DNA of 10,397 nucleotides from the NCBI GenBank assembly GCA_027065835.1, contig JAMONK010000131.1, positions 1-10,397 on the forward strand. The letters run 5' to 3'. Positions within the stretch are counted from its first letter, which is position 1, and every line of letters begins with the position of its first letter. Below are positions 1 through 5,342 of the stretch, piece by piece. Made by a program: the position numbers and the translations under genes. Origin of the DNA: Thermococcus sp. (GTDB lineage: Archaea; Methanobacteriota_B; Thermococci; Thermococcales; Thermococcaceae). The notes beneath the pieces are model-generated. The model was given only the letters and a program-made list of their open reading frames with translations. It was not told the DNA's origin and did no database searches.

Positions 1-399
1 TTTGCCCTGGGGATACTGTCCCTCTACTACCTCTCCGCTTCCAACGTCCGCAGGGGAAGGCTTCTTGGATTTTTGTATTTCGGCGCCGGGGCGCTGGGCT
101 CGGTCGCGGTTCTCTCGGAGTCCATTCACGAGACGCCCCTGCTTCCGGCCATTTTTGCCCTCTGGTTGGCGCTGTCCCTCCTCGGGATGCTCCCCCTCTT
201 CCGCGGAATCGAGGTTTCGTGGAAGCTTTCGCTCGTGGCGATGCTTCTCCTCGGCATATCGGCCCTCGTCAGCGCCTCTACCGCAGGGTGGGTCGTTGAG
301 GACTACTACGCTCACGTTCATGTAGGAGAAATCCCCGAAAACGCCACCGTTATCGTGGCCTACCCCGAAAACGTCAGCCCCCCAAACGCGACGGGCTAA
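1..399 (+). CDS. Multi-pass membrane protein, C-terminal part (5' end outside window)
   Basis: Frame 1 is open from the first base to the TAA at 397-399, giving 132 residues of a gene that starts upstream. An internal TTG at 73 is not a believable start because the hydrophobic reading continues upstream of it. The visible part is membrane protein: the end of one hydrophobic stretch (residues 1-13), then helices near residues 21-41 (LLGFLYFGAGALGS), 47-67 (LLPAIFALWLALSLLGMLP) and 76-98 (LSLVAMLLLGISALVSAS). A hydrophilic tail of about 35 residues follows, rich in Pro, Asn and Glu and ending in PPNATG; by the helix count it may lie outside the cell, but this is inference. I do not recognise the family. 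The gap to the Nip7 gene is 30 bases and holds that gene's promoter, so the two are probably not strictly co-transcribed. Confidence 0.7.
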   Translation, partial: FALGILSLYYLSASNVRRGRLLGFLYFGAGALGSVAVLSESIHETPLLPAIFALWLALSLLGMLPLFRGIEVSWKLSLVAMLLLGISALVSASTAGWVVEDYYAHVHVGEIPENATVIVAYPENVSPPNATG

Positions 400-412
400 G
401 CTTTTAAGCTCG
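400..412 (+). promoter_or_regulatory. Promoter of the Nip7 gene (TATA box)
   Basis: CTTTTAAG at 401-408 lies directly after the stop of the preceding gene. Its centre is about 25 bases before the ATG at 430, which is the usual archaeal TATA-to-start distance. The mRNA would therefore be leaderless or nearly so, in line with the lack of a good Shine-Dalgarno sequence just before this ATG. Confidence 0.55.
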
Positions 413-429
413 GTACCGAGGCTGGAACC

Positions 430-936
430 ATGGAGAGGGAACTCAGGTACAGACGCGCCTCATCCTGGGAGTACGACTTAATCCTCCGCGAGGCCGAGAA
501 GTACGGCGAGCTCAGGCATCACTCCTTCGCCGTGGTTGAGGGGAAGTTCCGAGACGTCTACGCGGTAAACGAAACTGTCTGGGCAGAGATTGAAGGGATG
601 CCCATCAAGCCCTACGCCTACGGAACCTTCGTGGGCACGATAAAGGTGGACAAAAACCTGGTCGAGAAGTTCTACCCCAACGTCGAGTTCTTCTACTTCG
701 TTGACGTTGCGAAGAACTACGCCGTTCTAACCCCCAAGGCGGGATTCCTCTTCACAACCGGCAAGGACGTGCCCAAGAGCGGCGTGAGGCGTTACGACTG
801 GAAGGGGACGAAGAAGCTGGTGGTTTACGACGATAACGGCGTTATCCTGGGTATCGGCAGGATAAACCCGGAGAGCAGGAGGAAGTTCATCCTGAACGTT
901 ACCGACATCGGTGAGCCCATACGGCGGAAGCGCTGA
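430..936 (+). CDS. nip7: Nip7 homologue, PUA-domain ribosome biogenesis protein
   Basis: Archaeal member of the Nip7 (UPF0113) family, which in eukaryotes acts in pre-rRNA processing and large-subunit assembly; the Pyrococcus protein is known to bind RNA. The 168-residue length fits the family. The N-terminal domain (about 1-90) carries the familiar run [10 protein letters not shown], then [16 protein letters not shown], then GTFVGTI. The C-terminal PUA domain (about 93-165) contains [18 protein letters not shown] and the strand pair [20 protein letters not shown], typical of an RNA-binding PUA fold. The tail is strongly basic (RRKR). The start at 430 is set by the homologous N-terminus (ELRYRRAS) and the promoter 25 bases upstream. 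The gene converges on speH, with 44 bases between the stops. The assignment rests on recalled family sequence and is firm; the exact molecular role in archaea is inferred. Confidence 0.9.
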   Translation: MERELRYRRASSWEYDLILREAEKYGELRHHSFAVVEGKFRDVYAVNETVWAEIEGMPIKPYAYGTFVGTIKVDKNLVEKFYPNVEFFYFVDVAKNYAVLTPKAGFLFTTGKDVPKSGVRRYDWKGTKKLVVYDDNGVILGIGRINPESRRKFILNVTDIGEPIRRKR

Positions 937-980
937 CTGAACTGTACCGGATAAAGGTGTAGAGAAGTTGCGGTAACCTC

Positions 981-1406
981 TTAGCCTTTTCCGTTTCTCC
1001 TGAGGGCCTCTTCCCAGGTCATTATCATGTGGGTGTAGGTGTCATCGTCCTCGTAGATGCCACGCTTTATCTCGGAGACGTGGGCGTACTTCGCCTCTAT
1101 CTTGTCGAGGATGTAGTCAACGGCGGCCTCTGGGTCTGGTCGCGTACCGCAGGTGTAGACGTCTATCGCGGCGTAGCCCTCCTCCGGCCAGGTGTGGATC
1201 GAGAGGTGGCTCTCGGCGACGACGACCATGCCGCTTACCCCCATCGGGGAGAATCTGAAGAAATGGGTCATCTTAACCTCCATCTTGCCGACCTTCGCCG
1301 CTTCCAGGAAGATCTCCCTGAGCTTTTTAGCGTCAGCCAGTATCTCAGGATCGCAGCCGGCGGCCTCAACAACGTAGTGAAATCCGATCGTCCCTATCTC
1401 GCCCAT
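981..1406 (-). CDS. speH: S-adenosylmethionine decarboxylase proenzyme (pyruvoyl-dependent)
   Basis: Decarboxylates S-adenosylmethionine to provide aminopropyl groups for polyamine synthesis, which matters in hyperthermophiles because long and branched polyamines stabilise nucleic acids. It is the short class 1B enzyme: 141 residues from the ATG at 1406. The self-cleavage site is visible in VVVAES-HLSIHTWPE. Cleavage between Glu65 and Ser66 would turn Ser66 into the pyruvoyl cofactor and give a beta chain of 65 residues and an alpha chain of 76. His71 and Cys86 (DVYTCG) match the processing and catalytic residues known as Ser63, His68 and Cys83 in the Thermotoga enzyme, with a constant offset. 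An in-frame GTG at 1415 would add three residues, but it overlaps the GGGTGAG ribosome-binding site that serves the ATG, so the ATG is preferred. The TATA box near 1439-1447 fits a leader of about 11 bases. Confidence 0.93.
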   Translation of the reverse strand: MGEIGTIGFHYVVEAAGCDPEILADAKKLREIFLEAAKVGKMEVKMTHFFRFSPMGVSGMVVVAESHLSIHTWPEEGYAAIDVYTCGTRPDPEAAVDYILDKIEAKYAHVSEIKRGIYEDDDTYTHMIMTWEEALRRNGKG

Positions 1407-1436
1407 GGTTCTCACCCTTGTCCCACTATATCGTTC

Positions 1437-1453
1437 CCTTTTTAAAGTTAAGC
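1437..1453 (-). promoter_or_regulatory. speH core promoter (BRE/TATA)
   Basis: On the minus strand CTTTAAAAA (1447 down to 1439) forms a TATA box preceded by GCTTAA. Initiation about 25 bases downstream falls near 1417-1419, just before the GGGTGAG ribosome-binding site and the speH ATG at 1406. Confidence 0.55.
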
Positions 1454-1495
1454 CCAGAAGCTAAGAGCTGTGGTGCGGCCTTTTTAGTGTTAAGC
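1437..1495 (-). repeat. Imperfect 17-nt direct repeat, 42 bp period, in the speH promoter region
   Basis: On the plus strand the two copies read CCTTTTTAAAGTTAAGC (1437-1453) and CCTTTTTAGTGTTAAGC (1479-1495): 15 of 17 bases are identical and the starts are 42 bases apart. Read in the speH direction each is GCTTAACnnTAAAAAGG. The proximal copy contains the presumed speH TATA box, so the distal copy is either a second tandem promoter or half of a protein-binding pair. Forty-two bases is about four turns of B-DNA, which would put both copies on the same face. Confidence 0.6.
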
Positions 1496-1504
1496 GGTTT
1501 TAAC

Positions 1505-1531
1505 CTGCCTGTGAATATATAAAGCTGGCAG
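1505..1531. promoter_or_regulatory. TATA-like element inside a short dyad
   Basis: AATATATAAA at 1514-1523 reads TTTATATATT on the minus strand, where it contains a perfect TTTATATA. It is flanked by CTGCC (1505-1509) and GGCAG (1527-1531), a 5-bp inverted repeat. On the minus strand it could act as a distal speH promoter with a leader of roughly 85 bases. On the plus strand it could start a transcript near 1545. The orientation cannot be decided from sequence alone, and neither strand has a clear purine-rich BRE. Confidence 0.35.
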
Positions 1532-1653
1532 TTGGTCACTGTTTTCCTTATGGACTGCTGAGCGTTAGCCAGAGCATCTTTCCGGTGTTCCTGCCCCTCT
1601 TTAATTTTATTCAAGGCTGCGATCCTTTGTACGTTCTTGAACATCCAGAACCA

Positions 1654-1667
1654 TTAATCTTAAAACT
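1654..1667 (+). promoter_or_regulatory. Probable secF operon promoter
   Basis: CTTAAAAC at 1659-1666, preceded by the A/T-rich ATTAAT, is the best TATA candidate close to secF. Initiation about 25 bases downstream (near 1688) would leave a leader of about 33 bases containing the ribosome-binding site at 1708-1715. The box deviates from consensus, so the assignment is moderate. Confidence 0.4.
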
Positions 1668-1720
1668 CATGGGTCATACTAACGACAAGTTTTGCAAAAA
1701 GTCTCGGAAGGGGTGAAAGA

Positions 1721-2641
1721 ATGGCGAAGTCTAAAACCAAAAAGGCGCCTCAGCCCTCCGCGGGTGAGGCCATTCGACTGAGGAAGCAGGAAAAGCTCAG
1801 GTTCCTCTCTAAGATGGGTTATAAAAAAATGATACTCTATCCACTGGCAGTTTTTGTTATTGCCGTTCTCATACTGGCGGTTCACTTCCCAACCCTTGGA
1901 ATAGACCTTAAGGGTGGAGTGGTGGTAACTGCAACGGGGATAACTGCCAACCCGGACAACCTGGCCAAGTACATCCACGACCAGACCGGCGTGAACGTGA
2001 ACGTTGAAAGCTTCACGGGGCTTGGGGGCAGCGGTGTCAGGGTGTACGCCCCGGCCGGCACAGACCCAGGGGTGATCATCAGTGCACTGGAGAAGAAGTA
2101 TCCAAACGCCCAGTATCAGCACAGCGATGTCTCGGCAACCTTCGGTAAACTTGCGCAGAAGCAGGGTATCAAGGCCATAGTTCTGGCGTTTATAGGAATG
2201 GCCGCGGTGGTCTTCCTGTTCTTCCGGAACCCGGTCTCATCAACGGCAATAGTGTTCTCGGCCTTCTCGGATATGGTCATAGCGGTCGCCACGATGGGAC
2301 TGTTTGGGATACAGCTCACAACCGCAACCATAGCGGCCCTCCTGATGCTCATCGGTTACACGGTTGACAGCAACATCCTCCTCACAACGAGGGTTCTCCG
2401 CAGGAAAGAAACGGACGTGGAGAGCGCGTACCTTTCAGCGGTTTCAACCGGCTTCACCATGAGCACCACGACACTGGTGGCCCTGATAGTCCTGCGGCTT
2501 GTCTCGACATCGGAGGTCATCGACAACATAGCGGTGGTTCTCATCTTCGGTCTCCTCGCGGACTTCATGAACACGTGGATCTTCAACGCGGGCGTTCTCC
2601 AGTGGTACCTGGCCAGAAACGCCGGAGGTGGTAAAGCATGA
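1721..2641 (+). CDS. secF: Protein-export membrane protein SecF
   Basis: Partner of SecD in the SecDF complex, which assists transport through the Sec translocon using the ion gradient; archaea have SecDF but no SecA. The 306-residue protein has a basic cytoplasmic N-terminus (1-36, many Lys), a first membrane helix at 38-56, the family motif GIDLKGG at 60-66, an extracytoplasmic domain to about 145, then five more helices from about 150 to 300. GYTVDSNILLTTRVL includes Asp216 and an Arg, corresponding to the charged intramembrane cluster of bacterial SecF (GYSxNDTVVVFDRI). The start is supported by the Shine-Dalgarno AAGGGGTG at 1708-1715, five bases before the ATG. The stop overlaps the secD start by four bases (ATGA), so the two are translationally coupled. 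The order F then D is the reverse of the usual bacterial order. Confidence 0.93.
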   Translation: MAKSKTKKAPQPSAGEAIRLRKQEKLRFLSKMGYKKMILYPLAVFVIAVLILAVHFPTLGIDLKGGVVVTATGITANPDNLAKYIHDQTGVNVNVESFTGLGGSGVRVYAPAGTDPGVIISALEKKYPNAQYQHSDVSATFGKLAQKQGIKAIVLAFIGMAAVVFLFFRNPVSSTAIVFSAFSDMVIAVATMGLFGIQLTTATIAALLMLIGYTVDSNILLTTRVLRRKETDVESAYLSAVSTGFTMSTTTLVALIVLRLVSTSEVIDNIAVVLIFGLLADFMNTWIFNAGVLQWYLARNAGGGKA

Positions 2642-4185
2642 AGCGCAGAACCAAGAGACTCCTCCACAACTGGAGGGTAATCCTGCTCATCATCGTGCTC
2701 ATCGGGGCGATAGCCACCCTTGCGGTTAGACCCCTAACGTACGGTATAGACATAAGCGGTGGCGTTGCCATAGTGGCCCAGACGGAGCATCCCGTTGACA
2801 AGGGCACCATGGACACCGTCGTTCACTCACTGCAGAACAGGCTCAACACCTTTGGACTGCGCGACATCAGCGTGGAAGCCCAGGGCGGTGGAGGCGGCAA
2901 CTACCAGATAGTGCTGGTGAAGGTCGCCAACGTCTCCAGTGAGGCTGAGGTGAAGGCCCTCAAGGACGTTATACAGAGCCAGGGTGTCTTCTACATGGAG
3001 TTCGATGGGGTGGTCTTTGGAACGGGTAAGGACGTCGAGTACGTTGGATACTACAAACTGGAATCGGCTGGAAACGGCGTCCGCTGGAACGTGCCGTTCA
3101 GGATATCAAAGAGCGCCGCCAGCAAGTTTGCAAAGCTCGCCAAGGGCAAGCCCAACTGGCCGGTGGACATGTACCTTGATCCCCCAGTCAACGCGCTCCT
3201 CGTGGTTCCTCAGAGCGTGTACAAACTCATGAACAGCTCGACCTTTAACTCCCAGGCGCCCCAGGCACCCACCCTCCTTGAGAGGATCTCCTCCGCGTTC
3301 AACACCACGACCGTTGCCTACGCAAACCAGAGTGCTGAGGAGATAGCCAAGCTCGCCAAGGGCAAGGACAAGGTTGTTCTCGTCGGCGTCGGTGAGAACC
3401 TGGTGAAACCCCTGAAGGCCATGAACATAACGGCCAGGTACATTGAGCGCGGTGTCGGAGAGACCGACAATCAGCTTATCATCCGCACCCTGGGACTCTA
3501 CGGCCCCTACGCGGTGGACCCTGACCTCGCCCAGGGGATTCCCCATCAGGACGTTCAGATCACGGGAACCGCCGCGAACAGGGTGGCCGCTGAGCAGGAG
3601 GCCAACACAGTTTACACCGTCCTCAAGAGCGGTTCACTCCCGGTTAAGCTCAACGTTATAGGAACCGAGTTCATATCCCCCAGGTTGGGGGAGAACTTCA
3701 AGAAGCAGGCTGCCTACGCCGGGTTGGGCGCCCTGATAGCCGTCCTCCTGGTAGTCTACCTCCACTACAGGAGATGGAAGATAGCCATTCCAATAGCGTC
3801 CACAAGCCTCTTTGAGGTCACGATAATACTCGGTGTCGCAGCGCTCATCAAATGGAACCTTGACCTTCCGAGTATAGCCGGTATAATCGCGGCCATAGGT
3901 ACGGGCGTTGACCAGCAGGTCGTTATAACGGACGAGCTCCTTGGCGGGATGGGTCAGAGCAGGATCAGCAGAAGGTCGAGTCTCCTGAAGAGGATGGGAC
4001 GGGCGTTCTTCATCATCCTGGCCTCAGCAACGACCACCATAGTGGCTATGGCGTTCCTGCTGTTCTACTTCGTGGGAACGCTCAAGGGCTTCGCCTTCAC
4101 CACGATACTTGGGGTGCTCATTGGAGTTCTCATAACGAGACCCGCGTACGCTGAGATAGCCAAGTACCTGCTCGGTGAGGACTGA
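2638..4185 (+). CDS. secD: Protein-export membrane protein SecD
   Basis: Larger subunit of the archaeal SecDF export complex. The 515 residues show a helix at about 11-31 (NWRVILLIIVLIGAIA), the motif TYGIDISGGV, a large extracytoplasmic region (about 40-350), and five C-terminal helices. RISKSAASKFAKLAKGK (about 157-171) resembles the conserved bacterial P1-base segment. What follows it is longer than in bacteria, with a run rich in Asn, Ser, Ala and Gln, consistent with an archaeal insertion. The motif GTGVDQQVVITDEL holds Asp425, which aligns with the essential intramembrane Asp of bacterial SecD (AVDANVLIFE). KLAKGK occurs twice, encoded by an identical 18-nt sequence at 3133-3150 and 3349-3366. 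The gene begins inside the secF stop and ends overlapping the next gene by one base (TGATG). Confidence 0.93.
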   Translation: MKRRTKRLLHNWRVILLIIVLIGAIATLAVRPLTYGIDISGGVAIVAQTEHPVDKGTMDTVVHSLQNRLNTFGLRDISVEAQGGGGGNYQIVLVKVANVSSEAEVKALKDVIQSQGVFYMEFDGVVFGTGKDVEYVGYYKLESAGNGVRWNVPFRISKSAASKFAKLAKGKPNWPVDMYLDPPVNALLVVPQSVYKLMNSSTFNSQAPQAPTLLERISSAFNTTTVAYANQSAEEIAKLAKGKDKVVLVGVGENLVKPLKAMNITARYIERGVGETDNQLIIRTLGLYGPYAVDPDLAQGIPHQDVQITGTAANRVAAEQEANTVYTVLKSGSLPVKLNVIGTEFISPRLGENFKKQAAYAGLGALIAVLLVVYLHYRRWKIAIPIASTSLFEVTIILGVAALIKWNLDLPSIAGIIAAIGTGVDQQVVITDELLGGMGQSRISRRSSLLKRMGRAFFIILASATTTIVAMAFLLFYFVGTLKGFAFTTILGVLIGVLITRPAYAEIAKYLLGED

Positions 4186-4880
4186 TGTTCGTCGTGATAA
4201 TGGGCGCCGGTAGGGTCGGTTACCTCGTGGCCAAGATGCTGGAGCAGGACGGCCACGACGTCACCATAGTTGAGATGGACAAGGAGAGGGCCAAGGAGCT
4301 CTCCCTCCTTGTCAACGGTTTGGTCATAGAGGGCGACGCAACCGACCCGAAAACTCTGGAGGAAGCCAACATAAAGCAGGCGGACGCTTTTGCGGCTCTG
4401 ACCGGCAAGGACGACGCTAACCTGCTTGCCTGCATTCTTGCCAAGCACCTGAACCCCAACGTCAGAACATCCCTCAGGCTCGGAAACCCGAAGAACAAGC
4501 GCATATTCGAGGAGGTCGGCGACCTGAAGAAGTACTTTGACTTCGTCATAAGTCCCGAGGAGATAGCGGCCGAGTACATAAGCAGAAACATCGTCACCCC
4601 CGGCTTTGATAGGGTTCTGTTCCCAAGGGAAGGGGCGGAGATAGTGCGCTTCCACCTGACGGGGGACAACGAGGTGGCGGGCAAGCTCGTGAAGGACCTG
4701 AAACTTCCTAGGGACGCACTGATAGTCGCGGCCTACGATGAAAAGGGAAACCTGATAATCCCGTCCGGCGACACGAAGCTCCCGGAGAAAGGGCAGATAA
4801 TAATCTTTGCAAAGAACAACGTTCTGGACGATGTTAAGGGCCTTTTTGAAAAGAGAAAATCTGAAAATGAAAAGGCCTGA
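4185..4880 (+). CDS. trkA: TrkA-type RCK (KTN) nucleotide-binding regulatory protein
   Basis: Soluble protein of the TrkA/KtrA class, which binds NAD(H), ATP/ADP or cyclic di-AMP and gates a K+ transporter or channel at the membrane. Its 231 residues match the family length. The N-terminal RCK_N Rossmann domain (1-about 130) has Gly7-x-Gly9-x-x-Gly12 (GAGRVG), acidic residues at the end of strand 2 (VEMD, Glu30 and Asp32), and GDATD followed by AFAALTGKDDANLLACILAK. The C-terminal RCK_C domain spans about 145-222 (DNEVAGKLVKDLKLPRDALI, then GDTKLPEKGQIIIFA). The start overlaps the secD stop by one base and GGTGAGG at 4174-4180 serves as ribosome-binding site, so it belongs to the secFD operon. 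No membrane Trk subunit is in the window, so its partner is unknown. The symbol gives the family, not a proven function. Confidence 0.87.
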   Translation: MFVVIMGAGRVGYLVAKMLEQDGHDVTIVEMDKERAKELSLLVNGLVIEGDATDPKTLEEANIKQADAFAALTGKDDANLLACILAKHLNPNVRTSLRLGNPKNKRIFEEVGDLKKYFDFVISPEEIAAEYISRNIVTPGFDRVLFPREGAEIVRFHLTGDNEVAGKLVKDLKLPRDALIVAAYDEKGNLIIPSGDTKLPEKGQIIIFAKNNVLDDVKGLFEKRKSENEKA

Positions 4881-4900
4881 TTCATATTCTCTTTTTGTTT
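4839..4900 (+). terminator. Hairpin and T-tract ending the secF-secD-trkA operon
   Basis: GGCCTTTT (4839-4846) and AAAAGGCC (4870-4877) are perfect 8-base inverted repeats over the last codons of the RCK gene. A second, alternative pair is AAAAGAGAA (4849-4857) with TTCTCTTTT (4887-4895). The T-rich run CTTTTTGTTT (4891-4900) follows at once. Oligo-T alone is sufficient for archaeal termination, so the T-run is the main evidence and the hairpins are supporting. Confidence 0.6.
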
Positions 4901-4917
4901 ACCTGGCTCTGTCCCGG

Positions 4918-4948
4918 AACCCCCTTCATACTCCCGAGCTGAGGGGTT
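4918..4948. promoter_or_regulatory. Short dyad upstream of the ATP synthase promoter
   Basis: AACCCC (4918-4923) and GGGGTT (4943-4948) form a 6-base inverted repeat with a 19-base loop, placed between the preceding terminator and the TATA box of the ATP synthase operon. It could be an upstream activator site or chance; nothing else supports a function. Confidence 0.25.
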
Positions 4949-4956
4949 TACCATAA

Positions 4957-4992
4957 ACTATTTAAACCGGTTAGGGAAGCCAAAAGTGGCTT
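4957..4992 (+). promoter_or_regulatory. ATP synthase operon promoter with palindromic elements
   Basis: ACTATTTAAA (4957-4966) is a good archaeal TATA box, followed directly by the perfect 8-bp palindrome AACCGGTT (4965-4972). About 25 bases after the TATA centre, at the expected start of transcription (around 4988), lies the perfect 6-bp dyad AAGCCA-AAAG-TGGCTT (4977-4992). The leader to the ahaH ATG at 5030 would be about 40 bases and ends in the ribosome-binding stretch GGGGGGCTGATC. Palindromes between TATA and the start site are where archaeal repressors commonly bind. Confidence 0.6.
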
Positions 4993-5029
4993 AAGGGTGC
5001 CTGTTTTCAATTTCATTGGGGGGCTGATC

Positions 5030-5341
5030 ATGGAGGACGTCATCAAACAGATTGTTGAGGCCGAGAAAAAAGCAGAGGAACGTATTGAACGCGCCAAAGA
5101 GGACGCCAAGGGGATAGTTCTCAAGGCGAGAGAAGAGGCCAAGCTGATTGAGGAGAATATCCTTAAAGAGGCGGATGAGAAGGCCAGTTCCCTTATTGAA
5201 AAGGCCCGGCGTGAGGGAGAGGACGAAGCCAAGAGTATCATCACCCAGGGGGAGGGTGAGCTTGAGGAACTCAGGTCGAGGGCAATGGCCAACTTTGAGG
5301 CCGCCATATCCGAGGGAGTAGAGCTCATAAGAGGGGGCTGA
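5030..5341 (+). CDS. ahaH: A-type ATP synthase subunit H (peripheral stalk)
   Basis: Subunit H pairs with subunit E to make the peripheral stalks that hold the catalytic head still against the turning rotor. The 103-residue protein is almost entirely charged alpha-helix: residues 5-85 alternate Glu/Lys/Arg with Ala and Ile (EAEKKAEERIERAKEDAKG), a typical long coiled coil, ending in GVELIRGG. The ATG at 5030 is chosen because G-rich GGGGGGCTGATC precedes it. An in-frame GTG at 4997 would add 11 residues (MPVFNFIGGLI) unlike the rest of the chain, and it lies only about 9 bases after the predicted transcription start. First gene of the operon; its stop is one base before the atpI ATG. The sequence alone is low complexity, so the identification leans on position as well as composition. 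Confidence 0.88.
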   Translation: MEDVIKQIVEAEKKAEERIERAKEDAKGIVLKAREEAKLIEENILKEADEKASSLIEKARREGEDEAKSIITQGEGELEELRSRAMANFEAAISEGVELIRGG

Positions 5342-5342
5342 C

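Larger units (their letters stand above)
1416..1720. other. Non-coding spacer between divergent speH and secF
   Basis: About 305 bases without a convincing gene, visibly more AT-rich than the flanking genes. It holds the speH core promoter with a second imperfect copy upstream, a TATA-like element in a dyad at 1505-1531, a T-rich stretch on the plus strand at 1598-1611 (TCTTTAATTTTATT) that could end a short transcript, and the probable secF promoter at 1654-1667. A 72-codon reading frame on the minus strand (1426-1644) is not supported as a gene. Confidence 0.6.

Noticed and set aside
1029..1445. 138-codon plus-strand frame opposite speH
   Set aside because: It is the antisense of a clearly identified gene with its catalytic residues in place, and shows no domain or ribosome-binding site.
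1545..1611. C/D-box or H/ACA guide RNA in the spacer
   Set aside because: CTGA-like bases occur, but there is no RTGATGA C box at the required distance and no stable hairpin followed by ACA.
1426..1644. 72-codon reading frame on the minus strand in the speH-secF spacer
   Set aside because: It overlaps the speH promoter and the repeat pair, has no Shine-Dalgarno, and the nearest TATA-like box is only about 18 bases before its ATG, too close for a leaderless start. The lysine-rich composition resembles translated AT-rich spacer.
4997..5029. GTG start that would lengthen subunit H by 11 residues
   Set aside because: It lies only about 9 bases after the predicted transcription start, and the added residues are hydrophobic and unlike the charged coiled coil. 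The ATG at 5030 has its own G-rich ribosome-binding site.
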